From an uncultured Phycisphaerales bacterium (GTDB lineage Bacteria; Planctomycetota; Phycisphaerae; WQYP01), in assembly GCA_937901265.1 (NCBI GenBank), contig CALCHA010000145.1, forward strand, positions 1 through 5,690: a stretch of 5,690 nucleotides of DNA, in the 5' to 3' direction. Below the pieces are notes generated by a model. It did not search any database and had not been told where the DNA came from. It worked only from the letters and a program-made list of their open reading frames with translations. The stretch's first letter is position 1, and each line of letters starts with the position of its first letter. The position numbers were made by a program, and so were the translations under genes. Positions 1 to 5,212 of the stretch are shown piece by piece.

Positions 1-16
1 CCGTCCTCCCGTCCTC
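1..16. repeat. Two exact copies of an 8-bp unit, CCGTCCTC
   Basis: CCGTCCTC occurs twice head to tail at 1-8 and 9-16, followed by a more diverged CGCGTTTC-like stretch. It lies against the window edge, so the array may extend further left. It is the least certain of the three short-period pyrimidine-rich repeats seen in non-coding parts of the window. Confidence 0.5.
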
Positions 17-171
17 CGCGTTTCCCTGCACAAAACCCTCACCCACCAACAGCGTCACTTCGCGCAGGCGATGACACGCCGCTGCGCAGGTCCTTCCTGT
101 TTTCGTCTGGTCCCTCGAAGAAGGACGTTTCCGTTCCAGGACCACGCTGAGTGAAATCGTCAGCCCTCCCG

Positions 172-196
172 CTCGCCTCTCGAAGCGAGAAGCGAG
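172..196 (-). terminator. Strong hairpin downstream of the zinc-ribbon gene, possible terminator
   Basis: The arms at 172-182 and 186-196 are 11 bp each and are separated by a 3-nt loop. Read as minus-strand RNA all 11 positions pair, one of them G-U. Read as plus-strand RNA that position becomes a C-A mismatch, so the structure favours the minus strand, the strand of the gene whose stop lies about 28 bp upstream. No run of U follows the stem, so it is not a textbook intrinsic terminator. It could instead stabilise the 3' end of the mRNA. The right arm contains the GAAGCGA heptamer repeat. Confidence 0.5.
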
Positions 197-200
197 AAGA
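182..200. repeat. Heptamer GAAGCGA repeated about 2.6 times
   Basis: GAAGCGA occurs at 182-188 and 189-195 and continues as GAAGA to 200. It overlaps the right arm of the hairpin at 172-196. The 7-bp period matches the heptamer substructure of the repeat at 1115-1142, although the unit sequence differs. Confidence 0.6.
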
Positions 201-223
201 CTGTCGAGCCCGCCTTGCTTTCG

Positions 224-391
224 TTACCTTCCCGCAGGGCTCGGCGTGGGGGCCGTCACCGGGATCTTGAACAGCGTCGCGCAGTTCGAGCACTTCACGT
301 TCTTCCCGCGGGCCGTCTCCGGCACCACCAGAATCGAGCGGCACTTGAGGTTCGGACACATGATGCGGATGTTCTTCGCGGGCGTGCTCAT
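224..391 (-). CDS. Small zinc-ribbon protein (MJ0042-like), 55 aa
   Basis: The short protein is almost entirely one predicted zinc ribbon. Residues 11-16 read MCPNLK and lead to C17, giving C12-x4-C17. A C-x2-C pair, CSNC, follows at about 34-37. The pattern CPN..C, then V-P-x-x-x-x-G-K, then V-K-C-x-x-C, then F is typical of the MJ0042-type zinc-finger ribbon. The family is widespread and binds Zn2+ through four cysteines, and its members' cellular roles are mostly unknown. The tail (TAPTPSPAGR) is a disordered Pro/Thr-rich end. The ATG at 389-391 is chosen over a longer frame start at 439 because a GGAGAG ribosome site lies just upstream and the preceding 16 residues are not ribbon-like. 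The gene is divergent from the plus-strand gene at 522. Existence and fold are fairly certain; nucleic-acid or protein binding is only a guess. Confidence 0.8.
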   Translation of the reverse strand: MSTPAKNIRIMCPNLKCRSILVVPETARGKNVKCSNCATLFKIPVTAPTPSPAGR

Positions 392-394
392 GAT

Positions 395-400
395 CTCTCC
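395..400 (-). promoter_or_regulatory. Ribosome binding site GGAGAG for the zinc-ribbon gene
   Basis: On the minus strand GGAGAG is followed by ATC and then the ATG at 391. The GGAG core is 5 nt from the start codon. It decides between the 55-aa start and the longer 71-aa frame. Confidence 0.7.
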
Positions 401-433
401 AGAAGGTCGGGGGGCGGCGTTGTGCCGCGGACT

Positions 434-453
434 GCCCAAACTATCGGGCTATC
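434..453. repeat. Overlapping direct and inverted short repeats in the divergent promoter region
   Basis: CTATC occurs at 441-445 and 449-453, separated by GGG. GCCC (434-437) and GGGC (446-449) form an inverted pair around eight bases. They lie in the 130-bp region between the divergent starts at 391 and 522, where a shared operator could sit. Both elements are short enough to be chance. Confidence 0.2.
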
Positions 454-509
454 CCCCTCGCACCTTTAGCCCCCCCGCAGCTTTTGCGCTCCCTCGTGCT
501 ATTTGTGAC

Positions 510-515
510 TACAAT
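510..515 (+). promoter_or_regulatory. Candidate -10 box TACAAT, placing +1 on the ATG at 522
   Basis: TACAAT matches the sigma70-type consensus TATAAT at five of six positions. Its last base is 7 nt upstream of the A of the ATG at 522, the usual -7 to +1 spacing, so transcription may start on the start codon itself. Upstream, TTGCGC at 484-489 is only a weak -35 and its 20-nt spacer is long. A TG one base out of register for an extended -10 lies at 506-507. There is no Shine-Dalgarno sequence before 522. Confidence 0.45.
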
Positions 516-521
516 GTCCTC

Positions 522-1109
522 ATGGCCACCTACCAACTCATTCGCGAAACGCCCTGGATCAAGGAATGGAACACGCCCTGGGGCGCCTACCTCGACTCCA
601 AGCTGCGCTGGCTGGGCGTCGAGCCCTCCGCCGACGCTTTCCTCGCCGCGTGGAAAGCCGGCAACGCTCCCGAAAAGTTCGACCTCGAAGAAGCCTTCGC
701 CTTCTACCCTTACGAACTTGAAGAGGATATCGAGTACATCCTCAACTACGTCGCCGCCGAGGATGAAGGCCGCGCCCGCCGCATGCGCGCCCGCCTCTTC
801 ACCCCCGAGTCCCACCTCACCGCCGAGCAGCAACGCTTTCTCACCGGCCTCGGCGAACATCTCGAAACCACCGCCAGCCCCATGCGTCTCGTCGGCGACA
901 ACAAATGGTTCGCCGCCTTCGCCAATGACGCCGGCTTCCACATTGACTCACGCATCGATTCCCCCTTCCATGCCCCCACCGATGAAGAACTCGACCTCCA
1001 CATCGCCGCCAGCCTCAGCCTCGCCTACCGCCGCATCCTGCAGACCGTGAAGGTCAACAAGTGGCTGCTCGATCCGCGGCCGGGCGAGCGGGCGTTTCCC
1101 GGGCTGTGA
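522..1109 (+). CDS. Uncharacterised 195-aa protein, rich in Trp and acidic residues
   Basis: I do not recognise this family. The frame opens upstream at 246, but that part overlaps the zinc-ribbon gene antisense and lacks protein-like composition; the ATG at 522 begins well-formed sequence (MATYQLIRETPWIKEWNTPW). The protein has seven tryptophans, four of them within residues 12-30. A strongly acidic, probably helical stretch runs from about 54 to 82 and contains YELEEDIEYI. The motif WFAAFANDAGFHIDSRIDSP lies around 129-148, and the final helix (about 157-183) ends in a basic VKVNKW. There is no signal peptide, membrane segment or obvious catalytic motif, so a soluble cytoplasmic protein is likely. 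The gene is monocistronic here, divergent from the zinc-ribbon gene and convergent with the terminase 33 bp away. Clear third-position C/G bias supports real coding. Function is unknown. Confidence 0.8.
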   Translation: MATYQLIRETPWIKEWNTPWGAYLDSKLRWLGVEPSADAFLAAWKAGNAPEKFDLEEAFAFYPYELEEDIEYILNYVAAEDEGRARRMRARLFTPESHLTAEQQRFLTGLGEHLETTASPMRLVGDNKWFAAFANDAGFHIDSRIDSPFHAPTDEELDLHIAASLSLAYRRILQTVKVNKWLLDPRPGERAFPGL

Positions 1110-1114
1110 CGGTT

Positions 1115-1142
1115 TTCGTTCGGCGTTCTTCGTTCGGCGTTC
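1115..1142. repeat. Exact tandem duplication of the 14-mer TTCGTTCGGCGTTC
   Basis: The two identical units lie at 1115-1128 and 1129-1142. Each unit is itself two related heptamers, TTCGTTC and GGCGTTC, so the array also reads as four 7-bp units sharing the core CGTTC. It fills 28 of the 33 bp between the plus-strand stop (1107-1109) and the terminase stop on the minus strand (1143-1145). It has no useful self-complementarity and so does not look like a bidirectional terminator. Confidence 0.85.
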
Positions 1143-2642
1143 TCAGTACGTTCCCATTTTCGTTTCGTTGCTGCGCTGCGCGAGGGCGTACCGCAGCGCG
1201 TCGATCAGGTGGTCGTGTGTGCCATCCTTGATCGCGCCGCCATCCTTCCCCCGGCGATACCCTTCCAGCGCCGCGATCGTGCGGCCACATCCCGGATCCA
1301 CCAGCAGCCGCACCGCGCCCTCCGCCGGACTCACCAGCTCCGCCAGTTCCGCCACCCCCTCCTCGATCCGCAGGAAGCGCTTCTTCGTCACGAACCCCGC
1401 CTCGCGCAGCACCCGTTCGTCCGTCTTGCCCGTCTGGCCGTTGACCTGCCCGCCGGCGTTGTCGCAGCCGACGATCAATCCCTCCGCCCTGCTGAAGGGC
1501 CGCTGACACATCAGCTCCGCGTTCCGCGCCAGCGTCTTCTCGCGCGTCACCAGCTCGTCGACCACCCACGCCACCCGCCGCCCCGCCTCGCGCAGCACCA
1601 CCACCCACAGACACACAAACGCATGGCGATACCCAAAATCGACCCCCGCGATCGCCCCCTCCACGCGCAGCTCCCGCCCCTCCAGCGTCACCCGTTCCCC
1701 CGCCCGGGGCACGCCGCCCGTCCACGTCCGCAGGTGCGTCTCCCGCAAAAATCCGCCGAAGACCGCATCCTCATACCGCGGCCGCTCGCACAGCATCTCG
1801 TGCTTCCACACGCCCGTCGATACCCGCCCCCGCATGATGAGCACATCCTCGATCTTCACAAATCCGCCCTTGCCCTCCACCCGCTTCGCCCGCCCGCCGC
1901 AGTCGGACGCCAGCGGGCAGCTCGCGCATTGCCGCCAGTCCGGGCATCTTTCCAGCACATCCCACACGCACCACGCGAAAACCTTCCGCCCCGAAGCGGC
2001 GCCGGCTTCCTCCAGCACGTGCTGCATCAACCCGCCCGGCCGATGCATGGTGGAGAAGGCCTCCACGGCCCCGCGCACCGGCCGCCCGCCGGGCCCGCAT
2101 CCCTCGCTGCGCGTCACCAGCTGCGCCGCCTGCCAGACGTCCGGGTCGAAGAGCTCCACCTCATCGCAGCGCAGCTTCTGCACCCGCTGCCCGCGGACGC
2201 TGCGGTCCGATTGCGCCAGCACCTCCACCCGCGAGCCATTGCGCAGCACCAGCCGCCGCTGCGTCGGTGCCTCCTTCAATGTGTGAGAAAAATGCCGCTC
2301 CATCAGCACCCGCAGGTAGCCATACATCTTCTCGCTCTGCTCAAAACTGCCCCCGAGAATCCGTACCTGCACCCCCGGCTTGAACAGCAGATCCAGCAGC
2401 GTCGCCACCGCCCCCATCATCGTCTTGCCCCCGCCCCGGCACGCCCACACCACCGCGTCCCCCTCCCCCTCAAAAAAGCTGTGCTCCAGATAATCCAGCG
2501 GCGTGCCGTGCCCCGCACAACATCCCTCCGTCGGTAAACGCATTTGCAGCAACGCCCCCACCCACGCCGCCAATTCCCGCCGATCCCCCGGCCCACGCAG
2601 CCCCACCCGCCCCAGCATCTCCCCATCCGCCCGCGAAACCAT
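1143..2642 (-). CDS. Large terminase: packaging ATPase and RNase H-like nuclease, 499 aa
   Basis: Large terminases pump phage-type DNA into procapsids and cut it at the end of each round. Numbered from this start, the ATPase shows Walker A CRGGGKT (68-74), Walker B KLRCDE (D160, E161) and a coupling motif EAFSTMH near 194-200. The nuclease domain has three acidic positions typical of the RNase H-like fold: D335 in GVDFG, D394 in GCDNAG, and D481 in HDHLIDALRYAL (D477 also possible). A four-cysteine insert, C233-x5-C239-x2-C242-x5-C248, lies between the domains and may bind zinc or an Fe-S cluster. The ATG at 2642 is preferred because GGGGG lies 5 nt upstream. An in-frame ATG at 2666 adds eight residues but has no ribosome site. 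All core motifs are intact, so it looks functional. It is last in the minus-strand cluster and no portal or capsid gene follows. Confidence 0.9.
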   Translation of the reverse strand: MVSRADGEMLGRVGLRGPGDRRELAAWVGALLQMRLPTEGCCAGHGTPLDYLEHSFFEGEGDAVVWACRGGGKTMMGAVATLLDLLFKPGVQVRILGGSFEQSEKMYGYLRVLMERHFSHTLKEAPTQRRLVLRNGSRVEVLAQSDRSVRGQRVQKLRCDEVELFDPDVWQAAQLVTRSEGCGPGGRPVRGAVEAFSTMHRPGGLMQHVLEEAGAASGRKVFAWCVWDVLERCPDWRQCASCPLASDCGGRAKRVEGKGGFVKIEDVLIMRGRVSTGVWKHEMLCERPRYEDAVFGGFLRETHLRTWTGGVPRAGERVTLEGRELRVEGAIAGVDFGYRHAFVCLWVVVLREAGRRVAWVVDELVTREKTLARNAELMCQRPFSRAEGLIVGCDNAGGQVNGQTGKTDERVLREAGFVTKKRFLRIEEGVAELAELVSPAEGAVRLLVDPGCGRTIAALEGYRRGKDGGAIKDGTHDHLIDALRYALAQRSNETKMGTY

Positions 2643-2666
2643 ACACACCCCCAAAAAACCGCCCAT

Positions 2667-2735
2667 TCAGACGCTAACAACCACATTTCCATATTCGTCT
2701 ACTTATTCCCCCTTCTTCGTAACGCGATTTCCCCT
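2667..2735 (-). promoter_or_regulatory. AT-richer gap before the terminase, possible internal promoter
   Basis: This gap separates the exported-protein stop from the longest terminase frame and is clearly less GC-rich than the genes around it (about 45% G+C by hand count). On the minus strand it contains GAATAAG and GAATAT, weak -10-like hexamers, with TTACGA upstream at a poor spacing. No convincing hairpin is visible. Separate transcription of the terminase is possible but not shown. Confidence 0.2.
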
Positions 2736-4058
2736 TCAATGCCCCTCCTCCCCCTTGGCGAGGTCCACCACCAGCGGAGCGCTGCGCACCACCCCCGTCC
2801 AGCGCGATGCCCCCGCCGCGCGACCTTGCGCAATCATGTTCCCATCCTCATCCTGCCCCTCCACCGGCCCATACCACACGGGATCCGACGAGACCACCAC
2901 CCACACCCGCGCCTTGCCCTGAAAATACATGTTCGGCCCGCCCTGCTCCGGCAGCGTGATGTCGATCACCACCGGCCGCGTGAATGCCACCGGGGTGCCC
3001 GTCTGGTTGTACTCGCGCTCGTTGTACCCCCGCACCAGCGCCTTGGTGCCCAGATTCTGCACCAGCAGATAGACACTCGGAAACCGCGGAATCTGCTTCC
3101 CCCTGGCCTGCGGCGTCAGCGTGACCTTGAGGTGGTTCGCACCCTTGCCCACGAATTCCGCCTGGATGCCCACCATCTCGTCCGTCGCGGGCACTTCCGA
3201 CAGCCGCGCGTAATAACGCTCGCTCGCCCCGCTGCCAATCCCCAGCCCCAGCGCCGGCTCGAAGTCCTGCCAGTTCCGCGGCGAGGGATAGGGCGACTCC
3301 ATCGGCCAAACCTCCTCCGCCGCCTTCGCCGGCGTCGCCTTCCGCGTCTGCCAGCCCCCCGACATCGAGAACACCATCCCCTGCCCCGGTGCCACCTGCA
3401 GCTCCCGCGGCAGAACCACGTTCCGGTCCTTCGCCGCCTCCCCCGCAACCACCCGGAAACTTTCCTCCGCCCGCTGCCCTTCCATCCAGAACCGCAGCAC
3501 ATACTCCCCCGGTGACAACCTCCCCCCCGCAAGATTCCGCACGTCGCCCATGTTCACCCAGTAATCGTTCGGTTTGATCACGATCGCCTTCTGCGTGAGG
3601 CTCCGCGCGCCGCTGCTGACCGGCTTCAGGTCCGCGATCACCTGCTCCGCGCCCTCCTGCCCTTTGCGCACGAGCTGCAGCCGCGCGCTGCCCTCCACCA
3701 GCGCCTTGTCCCCCACCCCGCCAAGGTCCGCCCGCGCTTTGATCGCCCGCGTGACGTTCACCATCAGGGAATGCACCACCAGCGTCGCCCGCACCGGCTC
3801 GTTGGCGGCATAACTTTCCTGAGGGAAGAGCACGCCGGCCTGCAGATCTGGAAAGACAATCGCCCCGTCGTCGGTGGGGGCGGGGTCGAGGAGGGAGCTC
3901 AGCTTCACCTTGTCGAGCTGCGCCCGCGTGACCCACAGCGCCGGCGAGGTCGCCGGCGCCGTCGCCGGAGCGGTCGCCGGAGCGGCGGTCATTTGTCCCG
4001 CAGCCGCCGCTGCCAGTGCGCCGATCAACGCCACGCTCAGGATTGTTTTCCGTTTCAT
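2736..4058 (-). CDS. Exported protein of unknown function with signal peptide and Thr-Ala-Pro linker, 440 aa
   Basis: I do not recognise the family. The N terminus is a classic Sec signal peptide: K2-R3-K4, a hydrophobic run from about 5 to 20 (ILSVALIGALAAAAA), then a small-residue cleavage region near 20-22. Residues about 25-40 are a low-complexity Ala-Thr-Pro linker. The rest is mostly predicted beta: LSPGEYVLRFWMEG (181-194) and ARVWVVVSSDPVWYGPVE (383-400) suggest one or more beta-sandwich domains. There are no cysteines at all. No lipobox, C-terminal anchor or sorting motif is evident, so a periplasmic or secreted location is likely. The ATG at 4058 is chosen because AAAGGAG precedes it and the signal peptide starts there; a TTG further upstream in the frame adds a charged leader that would bury the signal. 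It sits between a possible small terminase subunit and the large terminase, an unusual place for a secreted protein. Confidence 0.8.
   Translation of the reverse strand: MKRKTILSVALIGALAAAAAGQMTAAPATAPATAPATSPALWVTRAQLDKVKLSSLLDPAPTDDGAIVFPDLQAGVLFPQESYAANEPVRATLVVHSLMVNVTRAIKARADLGGVGDKALVEGSARLQLVRKGQEGAEQVIADLKPVSSGARSLTQKAIVIKPNDYWVNMGDVRNLAGGRLSPGEYVLRFWMEGQRAEESFRVVAGEAAKDRNVVLPRELQVAPGQGMVFSMSGGWQTRKATPAKAAEEVWPMESPYPSPRNWQDFEPALGLGIGSGASERYYARLSEVPATDEMVGIQAEFVGKGANHLKVTLTPQARGKQIPRFPSVYLLVQNLGTKALVRGYNEREYNQTGTPVAFTRPVVIDITLPEQGGPNMYFQGKARVWVVVSSDPVWYGPVEGQDEDGNMIAQGRAAGASRWTGVVRSAPLVVDLAKGEEGH
3949..3984 (-). repeat. In-frame 12-bp tandem repeat encoding the Thr-Ala-Pro-Ala linker
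   Basis: Three 12-bp units lie at 3949-3960, 3961-3972 and 3973-3984; the last two are identical (GTCGCCGGAGCG on the plus strand) and the first differs slightly. On the coding strand they give TAPA-type tetrapeptides just after the signal peptide. Because 12 is a multiple of three, copy-number change would lengthen or shorten the linker without breaking the frame. Confidence 0.75.
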
Positions 4059-4067
4059 CAGCGCATG

Positions 4068-4074
4068 CTCCTTT
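4068..4074 (-). promoter_or_regulatory. Ribosome binding site AAAGGAG for the exported protein
   Basis: AAAGGAG lies on the minus strand 9 nt upstream of the ATG at 4058. It supports the start at the signal peptide over the upstream in-frame start codons. Confidence 0.7.
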
Positions 4075-4105
4075 GGTCCCATTGTCCCGCCCCGATGGGT
4101 GCCGA

Positions 4106-4561
4106 TCAATCCTCCCGCGAATGCGAGGGGCCCTCGGGCGGCTCGCGTCGCCGTTCGAGGACCTCGCTGACCGCCTCGAGCAGCTCGGCAGTCGCGGTGC
4201 CATCGAGCATCGGGACATCCAGCACAGGCTTCGTTTCCGCCTTGCCGCGAACCTTTCGTTCGCGGCTCTTTTCACGCACCGCGGCGAGGATCGCCAGCGC
4301 CCCCTTGAGCCGCACCTCCGGCTTTTCGTCGCCCAGCAGCCCGGCCAGCTGGCTGATCGCGAAGGGGCTGTACTGATCCGCCAGCAGCCGCCGATGCACT
4401 CGCGCCAGGGACTGCCACGCGCGCAGCCGACGGCGGCCACCGGGCAGGCGCAGCAGCCGCATGATTTCCTCCGGCGGCAGGCCGCTGGCCTGGATCACCT
4501 TCTGCAGGTCCGACGATTCGGCCAGCTTCGCCAGGACCCCATCCACCCGTTGATCATCCAT
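4106..4561 (-). CDS. Small helical protein, candidate terminase small subunit, 151 aa
   Basis: Sequence alone does not name this protein. It is nearly all alpha-helical, with no signal peptide or membrane segment. Residues about 1-40 form short helices including LPPEEIMRLLRLPGGRRRLRAW, a plausible helix-turn-helix-sized unit ending in a basic patch (R43-R45, R47). Residues about 49-95 read as two HEAT-like helices ending in PEVRLKGALAIL. A charged linker (KSRERKVRGK, about 98-107) leads to a final helix at 122-139 and an acidic, disordered end. Small terminase subunits recognise packaging sites, are small and helical with an N-terminal DNA-binding part, and are usually encoded just upstream of the large subunit. 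That match in size, fold and position is the basis for the suggestion. AAAGGA before the ATG at 4561 sets the start, 23 bp after the ParB-like stop. Other small DNA-binding proteins remain possible. Confidence 0.7.
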   Translation of the reverse strand: MDDQRVDGVLAKLAESSDLQKVIQASGLPPEEIMRLLRLPGGRRRLRAWQSLARVHRRLLADQYSPFAISQLAGLLGDEKPEVRLKGALAILAAVREKSRERKVRGKAETKPVLDVPMLDGTATAELLEAVSEVLERRREPPEGPSHSRED

Positions 4562-4567
4562 GGTCCA

Positions 4568-4573
4568 TCCTTT
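4568..4573 (-). promoter_or_regulatory. Ribosome binding site AAAGGA for the small helical protein
   Basis: AAAGGA lies on the minus strand 6 nt before the ATG at 4561, inside the 23-bp gap after the ParB-like gene. It favours this start over the longer frame from 4624, which would overlap the upstream gene. Confidence 0.7.
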
Positions 4574-4584
4574 CGAAAAAATGT

Positions 4585-5196
4585 TCACGCGCGGTCCTGC
4601 CCCTCTTCCCACATCGCCGCCCATTGCAGCAGCCCGGCCCGCAGGTCCCTGGCCGTCGCGCGCAGGCCGCGCAGCACCTGCTCCTTTTCCTGGGCCTGCA
4701 GAAAGATGGTCAGGGCCTCGGGCATCTTTGCCGGCGAGGGCGGGGCGGCGGGCACCGGATGCACCGTCCGCTCCAGCAGCGCCCGCAGCGCCGCCGCCCC
4801 CTCGGGCACCATCTCCGCCAATCGCTCCGCCCCCGCCTCGGTCGCCGCGGCGAGCTTTTCCAGCAGCTCCAGACGCTTGCCCGGCGCATCCTCGCCGCCC
4901 AGACGATTCACCGTCGCCAGCAGCAGCAGCGCCTCGGCGTCATCCAGCGGCCAGACCACGCACGACGCTTTCTCGTGCCCCAGTGCCGCGAGCGCCTCCT
5001 TGCGATGATGCCCGTTGATCAACTGGAACGCCCCGCGGATCCCGGGGTGCGGCCGCACCAGCAGCGGCTCGTAGCGTCCGGTGCGCGCAATGTGGCCGCG
5101 CAGCTTGCGCATCACTTCCGCGGACATCACGTTGGCGTTGTCCGGGTGGGGCACCAGCCGCCCCAGTTCGATCGCCACCACTTCGCCAAAGCTCAT
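4585..5196 (-). CDS. ParB/sulfiredoxin-like nucleotide-binding protein, 203 aa
   Basis: The N-terminal half has the ParB/Srx signature: a first-strand motif IELGRLVPHPDNAN (9-22), helix LRGHIARTGRYEPLLVRP (32-49), then box II INGHHRKEALAALG (60-73), the counterpart of the GERR motif that binds nucleotide in this superfamily. VVWPLDDAEALLLLATVNRL (80-99) matches the usual linker to the next helices. Family members include CTP-binding ParB, DNase-type phage proteins and partition-like regulators. No separate ParB helix-turn-helix is evident. The second half is a variable helical part with a Pro/Ala linker around 146-158 and a helical C-terminus. Whether it binds CTP or cuts DNA cannot be told from sequence. 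The ATG at 5196 is chosen over a TTG two codons upstream because AGGGAGGG lies at a good distance. It starts 16 bp after the GNAT stop, suggesting co-transcription. In phage islands such genes often lie near terminases. Confidence 0.85.
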   Translation of the reverse strand: MSFGEVVAIELGRLVPHPDNANVMSAEVMRKLRGHIARTGRYEPLLVRPHPGIRGAFQLINGHHRKEALAALGHEKASCVVWPLDDAEALLLLATVNRLGGEDAPGKRLELLEKLAAATEAGAERLAEMVPEGAAALRALLERTVHPVPAAPPSPAKMPEALTIFLQAQEKEQVLRGLRATARDLRAGLLQWAAMWEEGQDRA

Positions 5197-5202
5197 GAGC
5201 AA

Positions 5203-5210
5203 CCCTCCCT
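5203..5210 (-). promoter_or_regulatory. Ribosome binding site AGGGAGGG for the ParB-like gene
   Basis: This strong Shine-Dalgarno-like sequence on the minus strand has its GGAGG core about 7 nt before the ATG at 5196. It lies within the 16-bp gap after the acetyltransferase stop and overrides an in-frame TTG at 5202 as the start. Confidence 0.75.
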
Positions 5211-5212
5211 GT

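Larger units (their letters stand above)
1..223. other. Left-edge intergenic stretch without a convincing gene
   Basis: No reading frame here has a credible start, ribosome site or recognisable protein. One minus-strand frame crosses it (39-359) but overlaps the zinc-ribbon gene in another phase and is low-complexity. The visible contents are an 8-bp tandem repeat at 1-16 and a strong hairpin at 172-196. The stretch lies downstream of the zinc-ribbon gene (stop at 224-226), so it probably carries that gene's 3' untranslated region and transcript end. The gene to the left is outside the window. Confidence 0.6.

Noticed and set aside
39..359. Minus-strand 106-aa frame
   Set aside because: It overlaps the zinc-ribbon gene in another phase, lacks a ribosome site, and is of biased, low-complexity composition; the ribbon gene explains the region better.
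246..521. Upstream extension of the 195-aa gene to a longer 287-aa protein
   Set aside because: This part lies antisense to the zinc-ribbon gene, has no ribosome site and includes non-protein-like segments; the protein-like sequence begins at 522.
1110..1142. Bidirectional terminator between the convergent genes
   Set aside because: The gap is filled by a direct repeat with no stable stem, and no hairpin plus U-tract is present on either strand.
1115..1142. CRISPR array
   Set aside because: The two 14-bp units are adjacent with no spacers, and no cas gene is visible.
1209..2537. Plus-strand 442-aa frame opposite the terminase
   Set aside because: It is rich in His, Pro, Arg and Leu in the way expected from antisense reading of GC-rich coding DNA, while the other strand encodes intact terminase motifs.
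4062..4067. GCATGC palindrome between ribosome site and start of the exported protein
   Set aside because: A 6-bp palindrome is expected often by chance and has no repeat or partner nearby.
2848..4440. Minus-strand 530-aa frame across the exported and small helical proteins
   Set aside because: It is a shadow frame rich in Gly, Ala and Arg that crosses two genes with good ribosome sites and recognisable protein features.
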